NCBI RefSeq assembly: GCF_009835145.1
Contig: NZ_APKE01000004.1
Location: 1 to 64,000 of the forward strand
Direction of reading: 5' to 3'
DNA: 64,000 nt
Origin: Profundibacterium mesophilum KAUST100406-0324
GTDB lineage: Bacteria; Pseudomonadota; Alphaproteobacteria; Rhodobacterales; Rhodobacteraceae
This document shows, in pieces, positions 7,845-19,025 of this stretch (position 1 is its first letter; every line of letters begins with the position of its first letter). The notes beneath the pieces are model-generated. The model made no database searches, had not been told where the DNA came from, and saw nothing but the letters and a program-made list of their open reading frames with translations. Both the position numbers and the translations under genes were made by a program.

Positions 7845-8716
7845 GCGTTTTCCAGTTCCTTGATGATATCCGCGCGGGCAAGGGCCGCGCGGGCGGTCGC
7901 GACATGCAGGTTCTCCACGATCTGCCCATCCACGACGGCGATACCCTGGCCCTCGGCGCTGGCCTTCTCGAAGGCCTCGATCTGCCGGCGGGCGAGATCG
8001 AGCTCCCCGGCATCGGGCGCGAAGGTGGCGTTGGCAATCTCGATTTGCGCGGGGTGGATCAGCGACTTGCCGTCCATTCCCAGATCACGCCCCTGCCCGG
8101 CTTCCGCCCGCAGGCCCTCCTCGTCGCGAAAGGCGTTGTAGACCCCGTCGACGCAGACGATCCCGGCCGCCCGCGCCGCGAGGAGGCACGCTTGCAAGGC
8201 CCCCATGAGCGGCATCCGGTCGGCCCCGGCCCGGCAGCCCAGTTCCTTGGCCAGGTCATTGGTGCCGATGACGAACCCGGCCATGCGCGGCGCCCTTGCG
8301 ATCTCGGCCGCGTTGAGCACCCCCTCGGGCGTCTCGATCATTGCCCAGATCGCCGTTTCGGCACAGGCCGACGACTGATCGAGACGTTCGGCCAGGGCCG
8401 CGACATCCTCCGCCCGGTTCACCTTGGGAAGAAGCACCGCCTGCGGGCCGCTCGAGGCGACCGCCTCCAGATCGTCCTCCCCCCAGGGCGTGGCGAAGCC
8501 GTTGATCCTGACCATCGTGGCACGGCGTCCGAAGCCGCCCTGCTCGAGCGTCTGGGCCACGAGGCGCCGTGCCTCGGCCTTGCCCTCGATCGCCACGGCA
8601 TCCTCCAGATCGAAGATGATCGCATCGACCGGCAGACCGCGCGCCTTGTCGATGGCCCGTTCCTTGGAGCCCGGAATGTAGATGACCGACCGCCAGGGCC
8701 GCGCGGCATTGTTCAT
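7841..8716 (-). CDS. mcl2: (3S)-malyl-CoA thioesterase (CitE-like)
   Basis: A 291-residue CitE-like TIM-barrel protein that I assign to Mcl2, which hydrolyses (3S)-malyl-CoA to malate and CoA in the ethylmalonyl-CoA pathway. Family signatures include RSVIYIPGSKERAIDKA, the acidic motif FDLEDAV (35-41) and the magnesium-site segment MIETPEGVLNA. The start at 8714-8716 has GAGGTC in front of it; longer in-frame starts have none and extend into non-coding sequence. Mcl2 is preferred over the lyase Mcl1 because of synteny with R. sphaeroides, where mcl2 lies next to mch and mdh. The sequence alone does not rule out lyase activity. Confidence 0.85.
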   Translation of the reverse strand: MNNAARPWRSVIYIPGSKERAIDKARGLPVDAIIFDLEDAVAIEGKAEARRLVAQTLEQGGFGRRATMVRINGFATPWGEDDLEAVASSGPQAVLLPKVNRAEDVAALAERLDQSSACAETAIWAMIETPEGVLNAAEIARAPRMAGFVIGTNDLAKELGCRAGADRMPLMGALQACLLAARAAGIVCVDGVYNAFRDEEGLRAEAGQGRDLGMDGKSLIHPAQIEIANATFAPDAGELDLARRQIEAFEKASAEGQGIAVVDGQIVENLHVATARAALARADIIKELENA

Positions 8717-8965
8717 GATTCTGACCTCGCAACTATATTGCGTGAACCATCGCGGAAACGACGAGAATGGCAAGCCGGTCTTGCCCGTTCCCGCGGATGG
8801 CGGCCCACCTTGCATAGGGCGGATCGCCACGGGGAACGTAGTGTGGCGCCGAACCGGGGGTATTGGCGCGCGGACTGAACGGGGACGCAGCGCACGCGGC
8901 ATTAACCATGTCGTGAGCCGGGGCGCGCAGGCTTCTGGCATCAACACCAGTCAGGAGCATCCGTG

Positions 8966-9280
8966 ATGACCCGTTCCCTTTTCGCCCTCTCCCTCGGCTT
9001 CGGCCTGGCCGCCGTCGCCGCGCAGGACGTCTTCGCGGAGCCGCGCCGCGCCTGCGCCAAGCGCCCGGTGGTGCTCGAGGCGCTCTCGGCCCGTTTCGGA
9101 AAGGCGCGCCAGTCGATCGCCCTCGTCAATGGCGGGATGGTGATGGAAATCTTCGCCGGGCCGCGCGGCACCTGGACCGCGACCATCACGCGCCCGGACG
9201 GCACGACCTGCATCATCGCCGCCGGCACCGCCTATGAACGCGTGGACGAGGAGCCCGTGCCGCATGGCGCCCCCGCCTGA
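8966..9280 (+). CDS. Small secreted protein of unknown function
   Basis: A 104-residue protein with a signal peptide (cleavage likely near FAEP, about residue 25). The mature part has two cysteines (RRACAKR and TTCIIAAG) and a predicted beta pattern. AGGAG at 8953-8957 supports the ATG at 8966; an adjacent GTG at 8963 is possible. The stop directly abuts the convergent TauE/SafE gene. I do not recognise a family. Confidence 0.75.
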   Translation: MTRSLFALSLGFGLAAVAAQDVFAEPRRACAKRPVVLEALSARFGKARQSIALVNGGMVMEIFAGPRGTWTATITRPDGTTCIIAAGTAYERVDEEPVPHGAPA

Positions 9281-10033
9281 TCAGCTCAACCCGTCGATGA
9301 CGAGCTTGCCCCCCGTCACCGTCAGGAAGAGATAGGTCAGGCCGAAGAAAAGGCGTTCGGGCACCCGTCGGTGGAGCCTGACACCGATCCAGATACCCAT
9401 GAGCGCGACGGGCGAGAGCAGAAGGGCGGCCAGGAACGTCTCGCGGCTGAAGATGCCGAGATAGGCATAGGGCGCGAACTTGGCGAGGTTGATCGCCCAG
9501 AAGGTGATAACCGTCGTCGCCTGGAAGGTCTGCTTGCTCAGCCCGAGCGGCAACAGGTAGACCGCCGCCGGCGGCCCCCCGGCATGGCTGATGAAGCTGG
9601 TGAAGCCGGCGACGCAGCCCCAGAGGTAGCCTGCAGGGCCGCCGGGCCGGCGCCTCTCCAGCCGCAGCAGGCCCAGCGCCCGGCTGAGCTGGAACGCGAC
9701 GAAGGCAAGTGCCACTACCCCGATCAGCAGCTTGAACAATTCGGGATCGGCCACCCCGTAAAGGGCTGCGCCGAGCGCCACGCCCGGCAATGCGCCGAGG
9801 ATCAGGGCAGTAGCCGCATGACTATCCCATCGGCGCCAGTAGGGCCTCAACGCGGCGACGTCCATCAGCATCAGAAGCGGCAGCATCAATCCGATCGCCT
9901 GCCCCGGCGTGACCGCGAGCGCGAGGAAGGGCGTGGCGGCGAAAGCGGCCCCCGAAGCGAAGCCGCCTTTCGAGATTCCGGCAAAGAGAACCGCGGGAAT
10001 TGCCAGCAGGAACAAGGAGAAATCAAGTATCAT
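9281..10033 (-). CDS. TauE/SafE family membrane transporter
   Basis: A 250-residue membrane protein with about seven to eight hydrophobic segments and the TauE/SafE (sulfite exporter-like) character: LFAGISKGGFASGAAFAATP near the N-terminus and the half-repeat GFTSFISHAGGPPAAVYLLP in the middle. The family exports organosulfonate-derived sulfite or related anions, but the substrate here is unknown. I choose the ATG at 10031-10033; a TTG five codons upstream is less likely. It is transcribed away from the PRC-barrel gene. Confidence 0.88.
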   Translation of the reverse strand: MILDFSLFLLAIPAVLFAGISKGGFASGAAFAATPFLALAVTPGQAIGLMLPLLMLMDVAALRPYWRRWDSHAATALILGALPGVALGAALYGVADPELFKLLIGVVALAFVAFQLSRALGLLRLERRRPGGPAGYLWGCVAGFTSFISHAGGPPAAVYLLPLGLSKQTFQATTVITFWAINLAKFAPYAYLGIFSRETFLAALLLSPVALMGIWIGVRLHRRVPERLFFGLTYLFLTVTGGKLVIDGLS

Positions 10034-10243
10034 ACGCCCCGCCACCAAGTTCGCCCCATCGACGTGTCCTAGAGTTCGCGCCTTTTGTCGGCAACCGTGT
10101 TATCGTACTTCGCCCTCCCCCCCACAAACCTGTCGAAAAAACGCCCCGGACCCCGGAGGTCGCGGAACTTCGCGTCGCATTGCGGATTGTCACATCACAT
10201 ACGGGCCGCACGGCCCCGGTACGAAATAACTCGGGAGAGTATA

Positions 10244-11449
10244 ATGAAACGCTTTTTGACCACCGCAGCGACCGCCTTGGTCTTGTCGACCGCCGCCTAT
10301 GCCGAACAGCACACCGCCGGCGTCTTCGCAGAGCCCTCCGCCGACCAGTCGACCCAACTCTTCGCATCCGACCTGCTCGGCAAGCGCATCTATGCCAGCG
10401 AGAACGCCGTCGAAGGCTACGAAGCCGGTGACGAGGGCGAATGGGACGACCTTGGCGAAGTCAATGACATGGTCCTCAATCAGGATGGCTCGATCAAATA
10501 CGTCATCCTCGGCGTTGGCGGCTTTCTGGGTGTGGGCGAGCGCGATGTCGCCGTCAACATGACCGACCTGCAGATCGTTCGCGATGGCGAAGATGCCACC
10601 GACTATTTCCTGGTCGTCACGGCCGACCGCGCGATGATCGAAAACGCACCTGAGTTCAGCCGCTCCGAGATGACCGTCGAGGAGAGCATGAAGTCGGACG
10701 AGAAGGTGGAGATGGAAGAATCCTCCACCGAGATGAACGCCGCCGCCACGGGTGCCGCAGCCGGCACAGCGGGTGCGCTCGCGACGCAAGGTGATGCGAA
10801 CACCACGACCGAAACTGTCGAAGTCCAGACCGAGAACGCCGAGACCGAGCTTGAGCAGGCCGGCAACGAGGTTGAGCGCGAGACCGGCGAAGCCATGAAC
10901 AGTGCCGAGCGCGAACTCGAGGAAGCTGGCAACGCCGTCGAGCAGACCGGCAACGAACTGGCCACCGAAACCGACCAGGCCATGAACAGCGCCGAGCGCG
11001 AGCTCGAGGAAGCCGGCAATGCCGTCGAGCAGACCGGCAACGAGCTGGCCACCGAAACCGACCAGGCCATGAACAGCGCCGAGCGCGAGCTCGAGCAGAC
11101 CGGCAACACGATGGAGCGTGAGCTTCTGGTCGCGCCCGAGATCGAGCGCGAAGGCTTCGAGACCGTGCAGATCGAAGACCTGACCACCGACGATTTGACC
11201 GGTGCTACCGTCTATGGTCCCGATGACGAGAATGTCGGCGATATCGGCGAGCTGATCCTGGGTCAGGACGGCAAGTCCATCGAGAAGGCCATCATCGACG
11301 TTGGCGGCTTCCTGGGGATGGGCGAGCATTCGGTCGCCGTGACCTTCGACGAGCTGCGCATCCTGCGCTCGCAGGACGGTGGCGACATGCGCGTCTACAT
11401 CAACTCCTCCGAGGAAGCGCTCGAGTCGCTCCCCGAATACGAGAAGTGA
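10244..11449 (+). CDS. Secreted protein with two PRC-barrel domains flanking a repeat helix
   Basis: A 401-residue protein. A signal peptide (1-20, ending AYA) is followed by a PRC-barrel domain (about 38-125) with YVILGVGGFLGVGERDVAV, a long acidic, alanine/glutamate-rich segment (about 140-295), and a second PRC-barrel (about 305-395) with the parallel phrase IIDVGGFLGMGEHSVAV. The middle segment contains a 29-residue unit repeated (218-246 and 247-275, plus a partial third copy). It probably forms a long amphipathic helix or coiled coil. PRC-barrels bind partners or act in RNA and photosynthetic complexes, but exported tandem versions have no clear role. GGGAGA before 10244 sets the start. 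Confidence 0.88.
   Translation: MKRFLTTAATALVLSTAAYAEQHTAGVFAEPSADQSTQLFASDLLGKRIYASENAVEGYEAGDEGEWDDLGEVNDMVLNQDGSIKYVILGVGGFLGVGERDVAVNMTDLQIVRDGEDATDYFLVVTADRAMIENAPEFSRSEMTVEESMKSDEKVEMEESSTEMNAAATGAAAGTAGALATQGDANTTTETVEVQTENAETELEQAGNEVERETGEAMNSAERELEEAGNAVEQTGNELATETDQAMNSAERELEEAGNAVEQTGNELATETDQAMNSAERELEQTGNTMERELLVAPEIEREGFETVQIEDLTTDDLTGATVYGPDDENVGDIGELILGQDGKSIEKAIIDVGGFLGMGEHSVAVTFDELRILRSQDGGDMRVYINSSEEALESLPEYEK
10895..11095 (+). repeat. 87-bp in-frame tandem repeat inside the PRC-barrel gene
   Basis: Unit 1 spans 10895-10981, unit 2 spans 10982-11068 and a partial third unit starts at 11069. Units 1 and 2 differ at five of 87 positions, and all five changes are synonymous, so the encoded 29-residue unit (starting MNSAERELEEAGNA) is identical. 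This suggests a recent duplication kept under protein-level selection. Confidence 0.9.
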
Positions 11450-11490
11450 TCTTTGCACGGCCCGGCCATGCCGGCGCCACCGCAGACCAA

Positions 11491-11523
11491 GGGGGCCGCT
11501 TCCGAAAGGAGGCGGCCCTTTCT
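11491..11523 (+). terminator. Rho-independent terminator after the PRC-barrel gene
   Basis: A strong hairpin with stem GGGCCGCTTCC pairing GGAGGCGGCCC (11493-11503/11508-11518, one internal T-G wobble), GAAA tetraloop at 11504-11507, followed by TTTCTC. It lies between the PRC-barrel gene and mdh. Confidence 0.75.
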
Positions 11524-11646
11524 CGCTTCGCCAGCAAGCCGAAGATCGGCGGCCTCGCGCCGCCTCCATGCCGCAGGCAGAGTTCCGCCACTGGCCTGCA
11601 TCTTGCGCATGGCTGCAAGACTGGCTAACCCTGCCGCCGACCCTAG

Positions 11647-12627
<981 letters not shown>

Positions 12628-12634
12628 TCCTCGC

Positions 12635-12662
12635 GCGGGCGGTGCCGTCTCGGCCCGCCCGC
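12635..12662 (+). terminator. GC-rich hairpin after mdh
   Basis: GCGGGCGG (12635-12642) can pair with CCGCCCGC (12655-12662) around a 12-base loop, starting 8 bases after the mdh stop. There is no T-run, so it is at best a factor-assisted terminator. Confidence 0.35.
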
Positions 12663-13012
12663 CCAGGGCCACGGCACAGGCCGGAGCGCACCGACGTGGC
12701 ATTGATGCCCGCACCGGTCCACGGCATGGCGGACCATCCGCCTTTCCCCCGTTCGTCCTGTCAGTCCGGTCCCTGAGCATCGCGCTCCCATCACCGGCCC
12801 CCATCCAGTCTTGCGCACCCTCGGCGCCCCTGCCGCTGCGAAGCATTGGCACCTCGACCACCCGGCGCCTTGTGATCACATACCATGGGCCTTGTGATCA
12901 CGTTTTGCGCTAACCACGCCGTTTTTCCGCCGAGCCGCGTGAAAACTGTTTTCCCCTTCCCGCCCGCATGTCATCCATTCATCGAACGACATGAACCGGA
13001 GGGCGAATACCC
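12663..13012 (+). other. Intergenic region between mdh and sucC
   Basis: With the preceding hairpin this makes up the 385 bases that lack a gene. The first two thirds are GC-rich with no feature I can support. From 12865 on it becomes AT-richer and holds the paired GTGATCAC palindromes and then the presumed suc promoter, though I cannot pick convincing -35 and -10 boxes. The ribosome site GGAGGG is at 12998-13003. Confidence 0.6.
12871..12902. promoter_or_regulatory. Paired GTGATCAC palindromes upstream of sucC
   Basis: Two copies of GTGATCAC at 12872-12879 and 12894-12901, centres 22 bp apart. Both copies are embedded in the longer direct repeat CCTTGTGATCAC. They lie 112-141 bp before the sucC start, matching the distance of the similar pair before sdhC. 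This points to one regulator controlling both TCA operons; its identity is not known. Confidence 0.6.
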
Positions 13013-14206
13013 GTGAATATCCACGAATATCAGGCCAAGGCTCTGCTGCGCGATTACGGCGCGCCGGTTTCCGAAGGACGGGTCGTCACCCGTGCCGAGG
13101 AAGCCAAGACCGCCGCTGGCGAACTCGATGGGCCGCTCTGGGTGGTCAAGGCCCAGATCCATGCCGGCGGACGCGGCAAGGGCCACTTCACCGAGGCCGA
13201 TGCCAGCGAGAAGGGTGGCGTGCGCCTGGCCAAGTCGGTCGAGGAAGCCGCCTCGGAAACCCGCAAGATGCTCGGCCGCACCCTCGTGACGCACCAGACC
13301 GGCCCCGCAGGCAAGCAGGTCAACCGCATCTACATCGAGGACGGCTCCGGCATCGAGACCGAGCTCTACCTCGCGCTGCTGGTCGACCGTCAGACGAGCC
13401 GCATCTCCTTCGTCTGCTCCACCGAAGGCGGCATGGATATCGAGGAGGTGGCCGAAGCCACACCCGAGAAGATCCTCTCTTTCAGCGTCGATCCGGCCAC
13501 CGGCTACCAGCCCTTCCATGGCCGCCGCATCGCCTTCGCCCTCGGGCTGAAGGGCGCGCAGGTCAAGCAATGCGTCCAGCTGATGGGGCAGCTCTACCGT
13601 GCCTTCACCGAGAAGGACATGGAGATGCTCGAGGTGAACCCGTTGATCGTCACCGACAAGGGCGATCTGAAGGTGCTCGACGCCAAGATCGGCTTCGACG
13701 GCAACGCGATCTACCGCCACCAGGACATCGCCGCGCTGCGCGACGAGACCGAGGAGGACCCCAAGGAGCTGGCGGCCTCGAAATACGACCTCAACTACAT
13801 CGCGCTCGATGGCGAGATCGGCTGCATGGTCAACGGCGCGGGCCTTGCCATGGCGACGATGGACATCATCAAGCTCTACGGCGCGGAGCCTGCCAACTTC
13901 CTCGACGTGGGCGGCGGCGCGACCAAGGAAAAGGTCACCGAGGCCTTCAAGATCATCACCTCCGATCCGCAGGTGAAGGGCATCCTCGTCAACATCTTCG
14001 GCGGCATCATGCGCTGCGATGTCATCGCCGAGGGCGTGATCGCGGCCGTGAAGGAAGTCGGGTTGAAGGTGCCGTTGGTCGTCAGGCTCGAAGGCACGAA
14101 TGTCGAGAAAGGCAAGGAGATCATCCAGACCTCCGGCCTCGACGTGATCGCCGCGGACGATCTGAAGGACGGCGCGGAGAAGATCGTGAAGGCCGTCAAG
14201 GGATGA
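13013..14206 (+). CDS. sucC: Succinyl-CoA synthetase beta subunit (ADP-forming)
   Basis: A 397-residue ATP-grasp protein that with SucD converts succinyl-CoA, ADP and phosphate to succinate, CoA and ATP. The start [12 protein letters not shown], the nucleotide loop [13 protein letters not shown] and the C-terminal [15 protein letters not shown] are characteristic. It begins with GTG at 13013, nine bases after GGAGGG. Its stop overlaps the start of a small membrane-protein gene as ATGA, and sucD follows 57 bp after that gene. Confidence 0.98.
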   Translation: MNIHEYQAKALLRDYGAPVSEGRVVTRAEEAKTAAGELDGPLWVVKAQIHAGGRGKGHFTEADASEKGGVRLAKSVEEAASETRKMLGRTLVTHQTGPAGKQVNRIYIEDGSGIETELYLALLVDRQTSRISFVCSTEGGMDIEEVAEATPEKILSFSVDPATGYQPFHGRRIAFALGLKGAQVKQCVQLMGQLYRAFTEKDMEMLEVNPLIVTDKGDLKVLDAKIGFDGNAIYRHQDIAALRDETEEDPKELAASKYDLNYIALDGEIGCMVNGAGLAMATMDIIKLYGAEPANFLDVGGGATKEKVTEAFKIITSDPQVKGILVNIFGGIMRCDVIAEGVIAAVKEVGLKVPLVVRLEGTNVEKGKEIIQTSGLDVIAADDLKDGAEKIVKAVKG

Positions 14207-14496
14207 ACCGGCGGCCGCCTCGACATTCGCCCTTCGCGGTCGGTGCGATCCTTCTCGGGATCGGCGTGCTCCTGCGCCTATGGCGGCCGTCCTTTCTGGA
14301 CCTGCCCGAGCGTCCGCGCGGACGCTCGGGCCGCGGGCTGACCGCCGCGGCCCACCGCACACAGGACGGGATCGCGGCGGTGCTGCCGGGGAACCTGACG
14401 GGCGGTGTCGGACGCAGCCTGATCCTTCTGGGCGCCGGGCTCATCGCCTTGCGCGCTCTCGATGAAATCGTGGACGACGATCAGCGATTGTTCTGA
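14203..14496 (+). CDS. Small membrane protein between sucC and sucD
   Basis: A 97-residue protein starting at the ATG that overlaps the sucC stop (ATGA). It has two hydrophobic segments, about residues 11-27 and 70-87, separated by an arginine-rich linker ([12 protein letters not shown]) and ending in an acidic tail. No family is recognised. The coupling to sucC suggests it is really translated. An insertion between the two subunits of succinyl-CoA synthetase is uncommon outside this bacterial group. Confidence 0.7.
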   Translation: MNRRPPRHSPFAVGAILLGIGVLLRLWRPSFLDLPERPRGRSGRGLTAAAHRTQDGIAAVLPGNLTGGVGRSLILLGAGLIALRALDEIVDDDQRLF

Positions 14497-14553
14497 CCGC
14501 GTTCCACCGGCCGGGACGATCCCGCGCCGAAAGACAGACAAAGAGGAGCCGAA

Positions 14554-15435
14554 ATGGCCATTCTCGTAGACGAAAACACGAAGGTGATCTGTCAGGGCTT
14601 CACCGGCTCGCAAGGCACCTTCCATTCCGAACAGGCCATCGCCTACGGCACCAAGATGGTCGGCGGCGTGACACCGGGCAAGGGCGGGCAGACGCATCTC
14701 GACCTGCCGGTCTTCGACAGCTGCTTCGAGGCGGTCGAAAAGACCGGCGCGAACGCGTCGGTGATCTACGTGCCGCCCCCCTTCGCCGCCGATTCCATTC
14801 TCGAGGCGATCGAGGCGGAGATCGCGCTCGTGGTCTGCATCACCGAAGGCATCCCGGTGCTCGACATGGCCCGCGTCAAGCGTGCGCTCGAAGGCTCGAA
14901 GAGCACCCTGATCGGGCCGAACTGCCCCGGTGTCATCACCCCCGATGCGTGCAAGATCGGGATCATGCCCGGCCATATCCACAAGCGCGGCTCCGTCGGT
15001 GTTGTCTCGCGTTCGGGCACGCTTACATACGAGGCGGTGAAACAGACGACCGATGTCGGCCTCGGCCAATCGACCTGCGTGGGCATCGGCGGCGATCCGA
15101 TCAAGGGAACCGAGCATATCGACGTGCTCGAATGGTTCCTCGCCGATGACGAGACGACGAGCATCATCATGATCGGCGAGATCGGCGGCTCGGCCGAGGA
15201 GGAAGCGGCGCAGTTCCTCGCCGACGAGAAGAAGAAGGGCCGCTGGAAACCGACCGCCGGCTTCATTGCCGGGCGCACCGCCCCCCCGGGCCGCCGCATG
15301 GGTCATGCCGGCGCGATCGTGGCGGGCGGCAAGGGCGGCGCGGATGACAAGATCGAGGCGATGAAATCCGCCGGGATCGTTGTCGCCGACAGCCCCGCCC
15401 AGCTTGGCGAGGCGGTCCTCAAGGCGATCGGCTGA
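14554..15435 (+). CDS. sucD: Succinyl-CoA synthetase alpha subunit
   Basis: A 293-residue subunit that carries the phosphohistidine and binds CoA. It has the N-terminal [16 protein letters not shown] CoA-binding segment, the [11 protein letters not shown] motif and the phosphohistidine region MGHAGAIV. A good ribosome site (AGAGGAG) precedes the ATG. It is separated from sucC by the small membrane gene and followed by a DUF805 gene. Confidence 0.98.
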   Translation: MAILVDENTKVICQGFTGSQGTFHSEQAIAYGTKMVGGVTPGKGGQTHLDLPVFDSCFEAVEKTGANASVIYVPPPFAADSILEAIEAEIALVVCITEGIPVLDMARVKRALEGSKSTLIGPNCPGVITPDACKIGIMPGHIHKRGSVGVVSRSGTLTYEAVKQTTDVGLGQSTCVGIGGDPIKGTEHIDVLEWFLADDETTSIIMIGEIGGSAEEEAAQFLADEKKKGRWKPTAGFIAGRTAPPGRRMGHAGAIVAGGKGGADDKIEAMKSAGIVVADSPAQLGEAVLKAIG

Positions 15436-15503
15436 TCGCGCGATCCTGCCCCGGGGCCGTGCCACCCGCACGGCCCCACGGCGTCACACAAGGGTGCCCA
15501 GAG

Positions 15504-16034
15504 GTGACCTTCACGCAATCCGTCGCGCATGTCATGCGCAACTATGTCACCTTCTCCGGACGGGCTTCCCGTTCGGAATACTGGTACTTCGTGCTCTTCG
15601 CCTTCCTCGGCGCCTTCCTTCTGGGATTGGTTGACCGGGCCGTCTTCGGCACGACGCTGGTGGAGACCGGCCCCGGCACCGCGCGGCTCGAGGCCAACGG
15701 ACCGCTCGCCGGCATCTTCAGCCTGCTGACACTGATCCCGATGATCGCGGCCGGCTGGCGGCGGATGCACGATACCGGGCGCTCCGGCCTCTATCTCATC
15801 TATCCGCTGATCGTGATGGCCGGCATCTTCGGCTTCATGACCTTCATGGTCGGCATCGGTCCGATGATGGCGGGGGATTACGCCTCGATCGTCGCCGGGG
15901 CCTCGACGGTGGTGATGTTCGTCGCCGCCATCACCTTGATGATCTCTCCCCTGCTGGTGCTGTGGTGGCTCGCCCGCCCCTCGCAGCCCGGCCCAAATGC
16001 CTACGGTCCCAACCCTCATGAGGTGATCCAATGA
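15504..16034 (+). CDS. DUF805 family membrane protein
   Basis: A 176-residue membrane protein of the DUF805 family. It has the family opening YVTFSGRASRSEYWYFVLF, the middle motif WRRMHDTGRSGLYLI, and about four hydrophobic segments. Function is unknown. I choose the GTG at 15504 because family members begin just before this motif; an upstream in-frame ATG at 15459 gives an unusual extension. The stop overlaps the sucA start as ATGA, tying its translation to 2-oxoglutarate dehydrogenase. Confidence 0.85.
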   Translation: MTFTQSVAHVMRNYVTFSGRASRSEYWYFVLFAFLGAFLLGLVDRAVFGTTLVETGPGTARLEANGPLAGIFSLLTLIPMIAAGWRRMHDTGRSGLYLIYPLIVMAGIFGFMTFMVGIGPMMAGDYASIVAGASTVVMFVAAITLMISPLLVLWWLARPSQPGPNAYGPNPHEVIQ

Positions 16035-19021
16035 CCGACCAGTCCTCGAACGACCAGTTCCACGCATCGAGCTTCATGCAAGGCCACAATGCCGAGTATC
16101 TCGAGCAGCTCCAGGCCCGCTATGCCAGCGATCCGGCTTCCGTGGACGAGAGCTGGGCGGAGTTCTTCCGGCAGCTGGGCGAGGAGGCCGAGACCGCCCG
16201 CGCCGAGGCCGCCGGCCCCTCATGGGCGCGCGGCGACTGGCCGCCGCAGCCGTCGGACGATCTGACGGCGGCGCTCGATGGCCAATGGCCGGTGGCGCCG
16301 TCCCTGCCGGGAAGCGGCGAGCGCGCCGTGAGCCAGGCGGACGAGGTGGCGCGCAAGCTGCGGGCCAAGGCCGATGCCAAGGGCATCGAGATCAACGCCG
16401 CCGCCGTGCGCACCGCGGTGCTCGATTCGATCCGCGCCCTGATGCTGATCCGCGCCTACCGGATCCGCGGACATCTGGCGGCCGATCTCGACCCGCTCGG
16501 CCTGCGCTCGGACGCGGACCATCCCGAGCTCGACCCCAAGAGCTACGGCTTCACCGACAAGGACATGGACCGGCCGATCTTCATCGACAACGTGCTGGGC
16601 CTCGAAGTGGCATCGCTGCGAGAGATCATCGCGCTCGTGCGCCGGACCTATTGCGGCACCTTCGCGCTGCAATACATGCACATCTCCGACCCCGAGCAAT
16701 CGGCCTGGCTCAAGGAGCGGATCGAGGGCTACGACAAGGAAATCCGCTTCACCAAGCAGGGGCGCAAGGCGATCCTGAACAAGCTGGTCGAGGCCGAGGG
16801 CTTCGAGAAGTTCCTGCATGTCAAGTACATGGGGACCAAGCGCTTCGGCCTCGACGGCGGCGAGAGCCTGATCCCCGCGATGGAGCAGATCATCAAGCGT
16901 GGCGGCGCGCTTGGGGTCAAGGACATCGTGATCGGCATGCCCCATCGCGGCCGCCTGTCGGTGCTGGCCAACGTGATGAACAAGCCCTATCGCGCCATCT
17001 TCAACGAGTTCCAGGGCGGCAGCTTCAAACCCGAGGACGTGGACGGATCGGGCGATGTGAAATACCATCTCGGCGCCTCCTCGGACCGCGAGTTCGACGG
17101 CAACGAGGTGCACCTGTCGCTGACCGCCAACCCCTCGCATCTCGAGGCGGTGAACCCGGTCGTGCTCGGCAAGGCGCGCGCCAAGCAGGACCAGCTGGGC
17201 GACAAGGACCGCACGCAGGTCCTGCCGATCCTGCTGCATGGCGACGCGGCCTTCGCGGGCCAGGGCGTGGTCGCGGAATGTTTCGGCCTGTCGGGCCTGC
17301 GCGGGCACCGGACCGGCGGCACCATGCATATCGTGGTGAACAACCAGATCGGCTTCACCACTGCACCGGCCTTCTCGCGCTCCTCCCCCTATCCCACCGA
17401 CATCGCGCTGATGGTCGAGGCGCCGATCTTCCACGTCAACGGCGACGATCCCGAGGCCGTGGTCCATGCCGCCAAGGTGGCGACCGAGTTCCGCCAGAAG
17501 TTCCACAAGGACGTGGTCATCGACATCTTCTGCTATCGCCGCTTCGGGCATAACGAGGGCGACGAGCCCATGTTCACCAACCCGGCGATGTACCAGCAGA
17601 TCAAGAAGCAGAAGACGACGCTGACACTCTATGCCCAGCGCCTCGTGCGCGAGGGGCTGGTGCCCGAGGGCGAGATCGAGGATGCCAAGGCGCAGTTCCA
17701 GTCGCATCTCAACCAGGAGTTCGAGAGCGGCAAGACCTACAAGCCCAACAAGGCCGACTGGCTCGACGGGCGCTGGTCACATCTCGACAAGCAGGGCGAG
17801 AAATACCAGCGCGGCAAGACCGCCATCGCCCCCGAAACCCATGCCGATATCGGGCGGGCGCTGACGCAGGTGCCCGAGGGCTTCTCGACCCACCGGACCG
17901 TCGATCGCCTCCTGGAGGCCAAGAGCCGGATGTTCGACAGCGGCGTCGGCTTCGACTGGGCGACGGCGGAGGCGCTGGCCTTCGGCTCGCTGCTCCTCGA
18001 GGGCTACCCGGTGCGCCTGTCCGGACAGGATTCGGGGCGCGGCACCTTCAGCCAGAGGCATTCGGCGCTGGTCGATCAGTCCGACGAGAGCCGCTACTAC
18101 CCGCTCAACCATGTCAGGGAGGGCCAGGCGCATTACGAGGTCATCGATTCGATGCTTTCGGAATACGCGGTGCTGGGCTTCGAATATGGCTACAGCCTTG
18201 CCGAGCCCAATGCGCTGACGCTCTGGGAGGCGCAGTTCGGCGATTTCGCCAATGGCGCTCAGATCATGTTCGACCAGTTCATCAGCTCGGGCGAGAGCAA
18301 GTGGCTGCGCATGTCGGGCCTCGTGATGCTGCTGCCGCATGGCTACGAAGGCCAGGGTCCCGAGCACAGCTCGGCGCGCCTCGAGCGTTTCTTGCAGATG
18401 TGCGGGCAGGATAACTGGATCGTGGCGAACTGCACCACGCCGGCCAACTACTTCCACATCCTGCGCCGGCAGCTGCACCGCTCCTACCGCAAGCCGCTCG
18501 TGCTGATGACGCCCAAATCGCTGCTGCGTCACAAGATGGCGATCAGCCGCTCCGAGGATTTCACCACCGGGTCGAGCTTCCACAGGGTGCTCTGGGATGA
18601 TGCGCAGCATGGCAACTCGGAGCTGACGCTGAAGCCCGACAACGAGATCCGACGGGTCGTGATGTGCTCTGGCAAGGTCTATTACGATCTGCTGGAGAAA
18701 CGCGATGCGGAGGGGCTCGACGATGTCTACCTGCTGCGCATCGAGCAATTCTATCCCTTCCCGGCCTTCTCGATGGTCAAGGAGCTGGAGCGGTTCAAGG
18801 GCGCCGAGATGATCTGGTGCCAGGAAGAGCCCAAGAACCAGGGCGCCTGGACCTTCATCGAGCCCAATATCGAGTGGGTCCTCACCCGCATCAAGGCAGA
18901 CAATCAGCGTCCCGTCTACACGGGCCGTCATGCCGCCGCATCGCCCGCCACGGGTCTTGCGTCGCAGCACAAGGCACAACAACAGGCGCTGGTGAACGCA
19001 GCGCTTGGAATCGAAGGATAA
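16031..19021 (+). CDS. sucA: 2-oxoglutarate dehydrogenase E1 component
   Basis: A 996-residue thiamine-diphosphate-dependent E1 that decarboxylates 2-oxoglutarate and passes succinyl to the lipoyl groups of SucB. Visible features are the N-terminal segment for E2 binding ([18 protein letters not shown]), [15 protein letters not shown], the [13 protein letters not shown] thiamine-phosphate motif and [10 protein letters not shown]. Length is normal. It overlaps the DUF805 gene upstream (ATGA) and is followed by sucB after four bases. Confidence 0.99.
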   Translation: MTDQSSNDQFHASSFMQGHNAEYLEQLQARYASDPASVDESWAEFFRQLGEEAETARAEAAGPSWARGDWPPQPSDDLTAALDGQWPVAPSLPGSGERAVSQADEVARKLRAKADAKGIEINAAAVRTAVLDSIRALMLIRAYRIRGHLAADLDPLGLRSDADHPELDPKSYGFTDKDMDRPIFIDNVLGLEVASLREIIALVRRTYCGTFALQYMHISDPEQSAWLKERIEGYDKEIRFTKQGRKAILNKLVEAEGFEKFLHVKYMGTKRFGLDGGESLIPAMEQIIKRGGALGVKDIVIGMPHRGRLSVLANVMNKPYRAIFNEFQGGSFKPEDVDGSGDVKYHLGASSDREFDGNEVHLSLTANPSHLEAVNPVVLGKARAKQDQLGDKDRTQVLPILLHGDAAFAGQGVVAECFGLSGLRGHRTGGTMHIVVNNQIGFTTAPAFSRSSPYPTDIALMVEAPIFHVNGDDPEAVVHAAKVATEFRQKFHKDVVIDIFCYRRFGHNEGDEPMFTNPAMYQQIKKQKTTLTLYAQRLVREGLVPEGEIEDAKAQFQSHLNQEFESGKTYKPNKADWLDGRWSHLDKQGEKYQRGKTAIAPETHADIGRALTQVPEGFSTHRTVDRLLEAKSRMFDSGVGFDWATAEALAFGSLLLEGYPVRLSGQDSGRGTFSQRHSALVDQSDESRYYPLNHVREGQAHYEVIDSMLSEYAVLGFEYGYSLAEPNALTLWEAQFGDFANGAQIMFDQFISSGESKWLRMSGLVMLLPHGYEGQGPEHSSARLERFLQMCGQDNWIVANCTTPANYFHILRRQLHRSYRKPLVLMTPKSLLRHKMAISRSEDFTTGSSFHRVLWDDAQHGNSELTLKPDNEIRRVVMCSGKVYYDLLEKRDAEGLDDVYLLRIEQFYPFPAFSMVKELERFKGAEMIWCQEEPKNQGAWTFIEPNIEWVLTRIKADNQRPVYTGRHAAASPATGLASQHKAQQQALVNAALGIEG

Positions 19022-19025
19022 GATC

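Noticed and set aside
10895-11095. Direct repeats considered as a CRISPR or satellite array
   Set aside because: Units are contiguous, in frame, 87 bp long and translated; there are no spacers.
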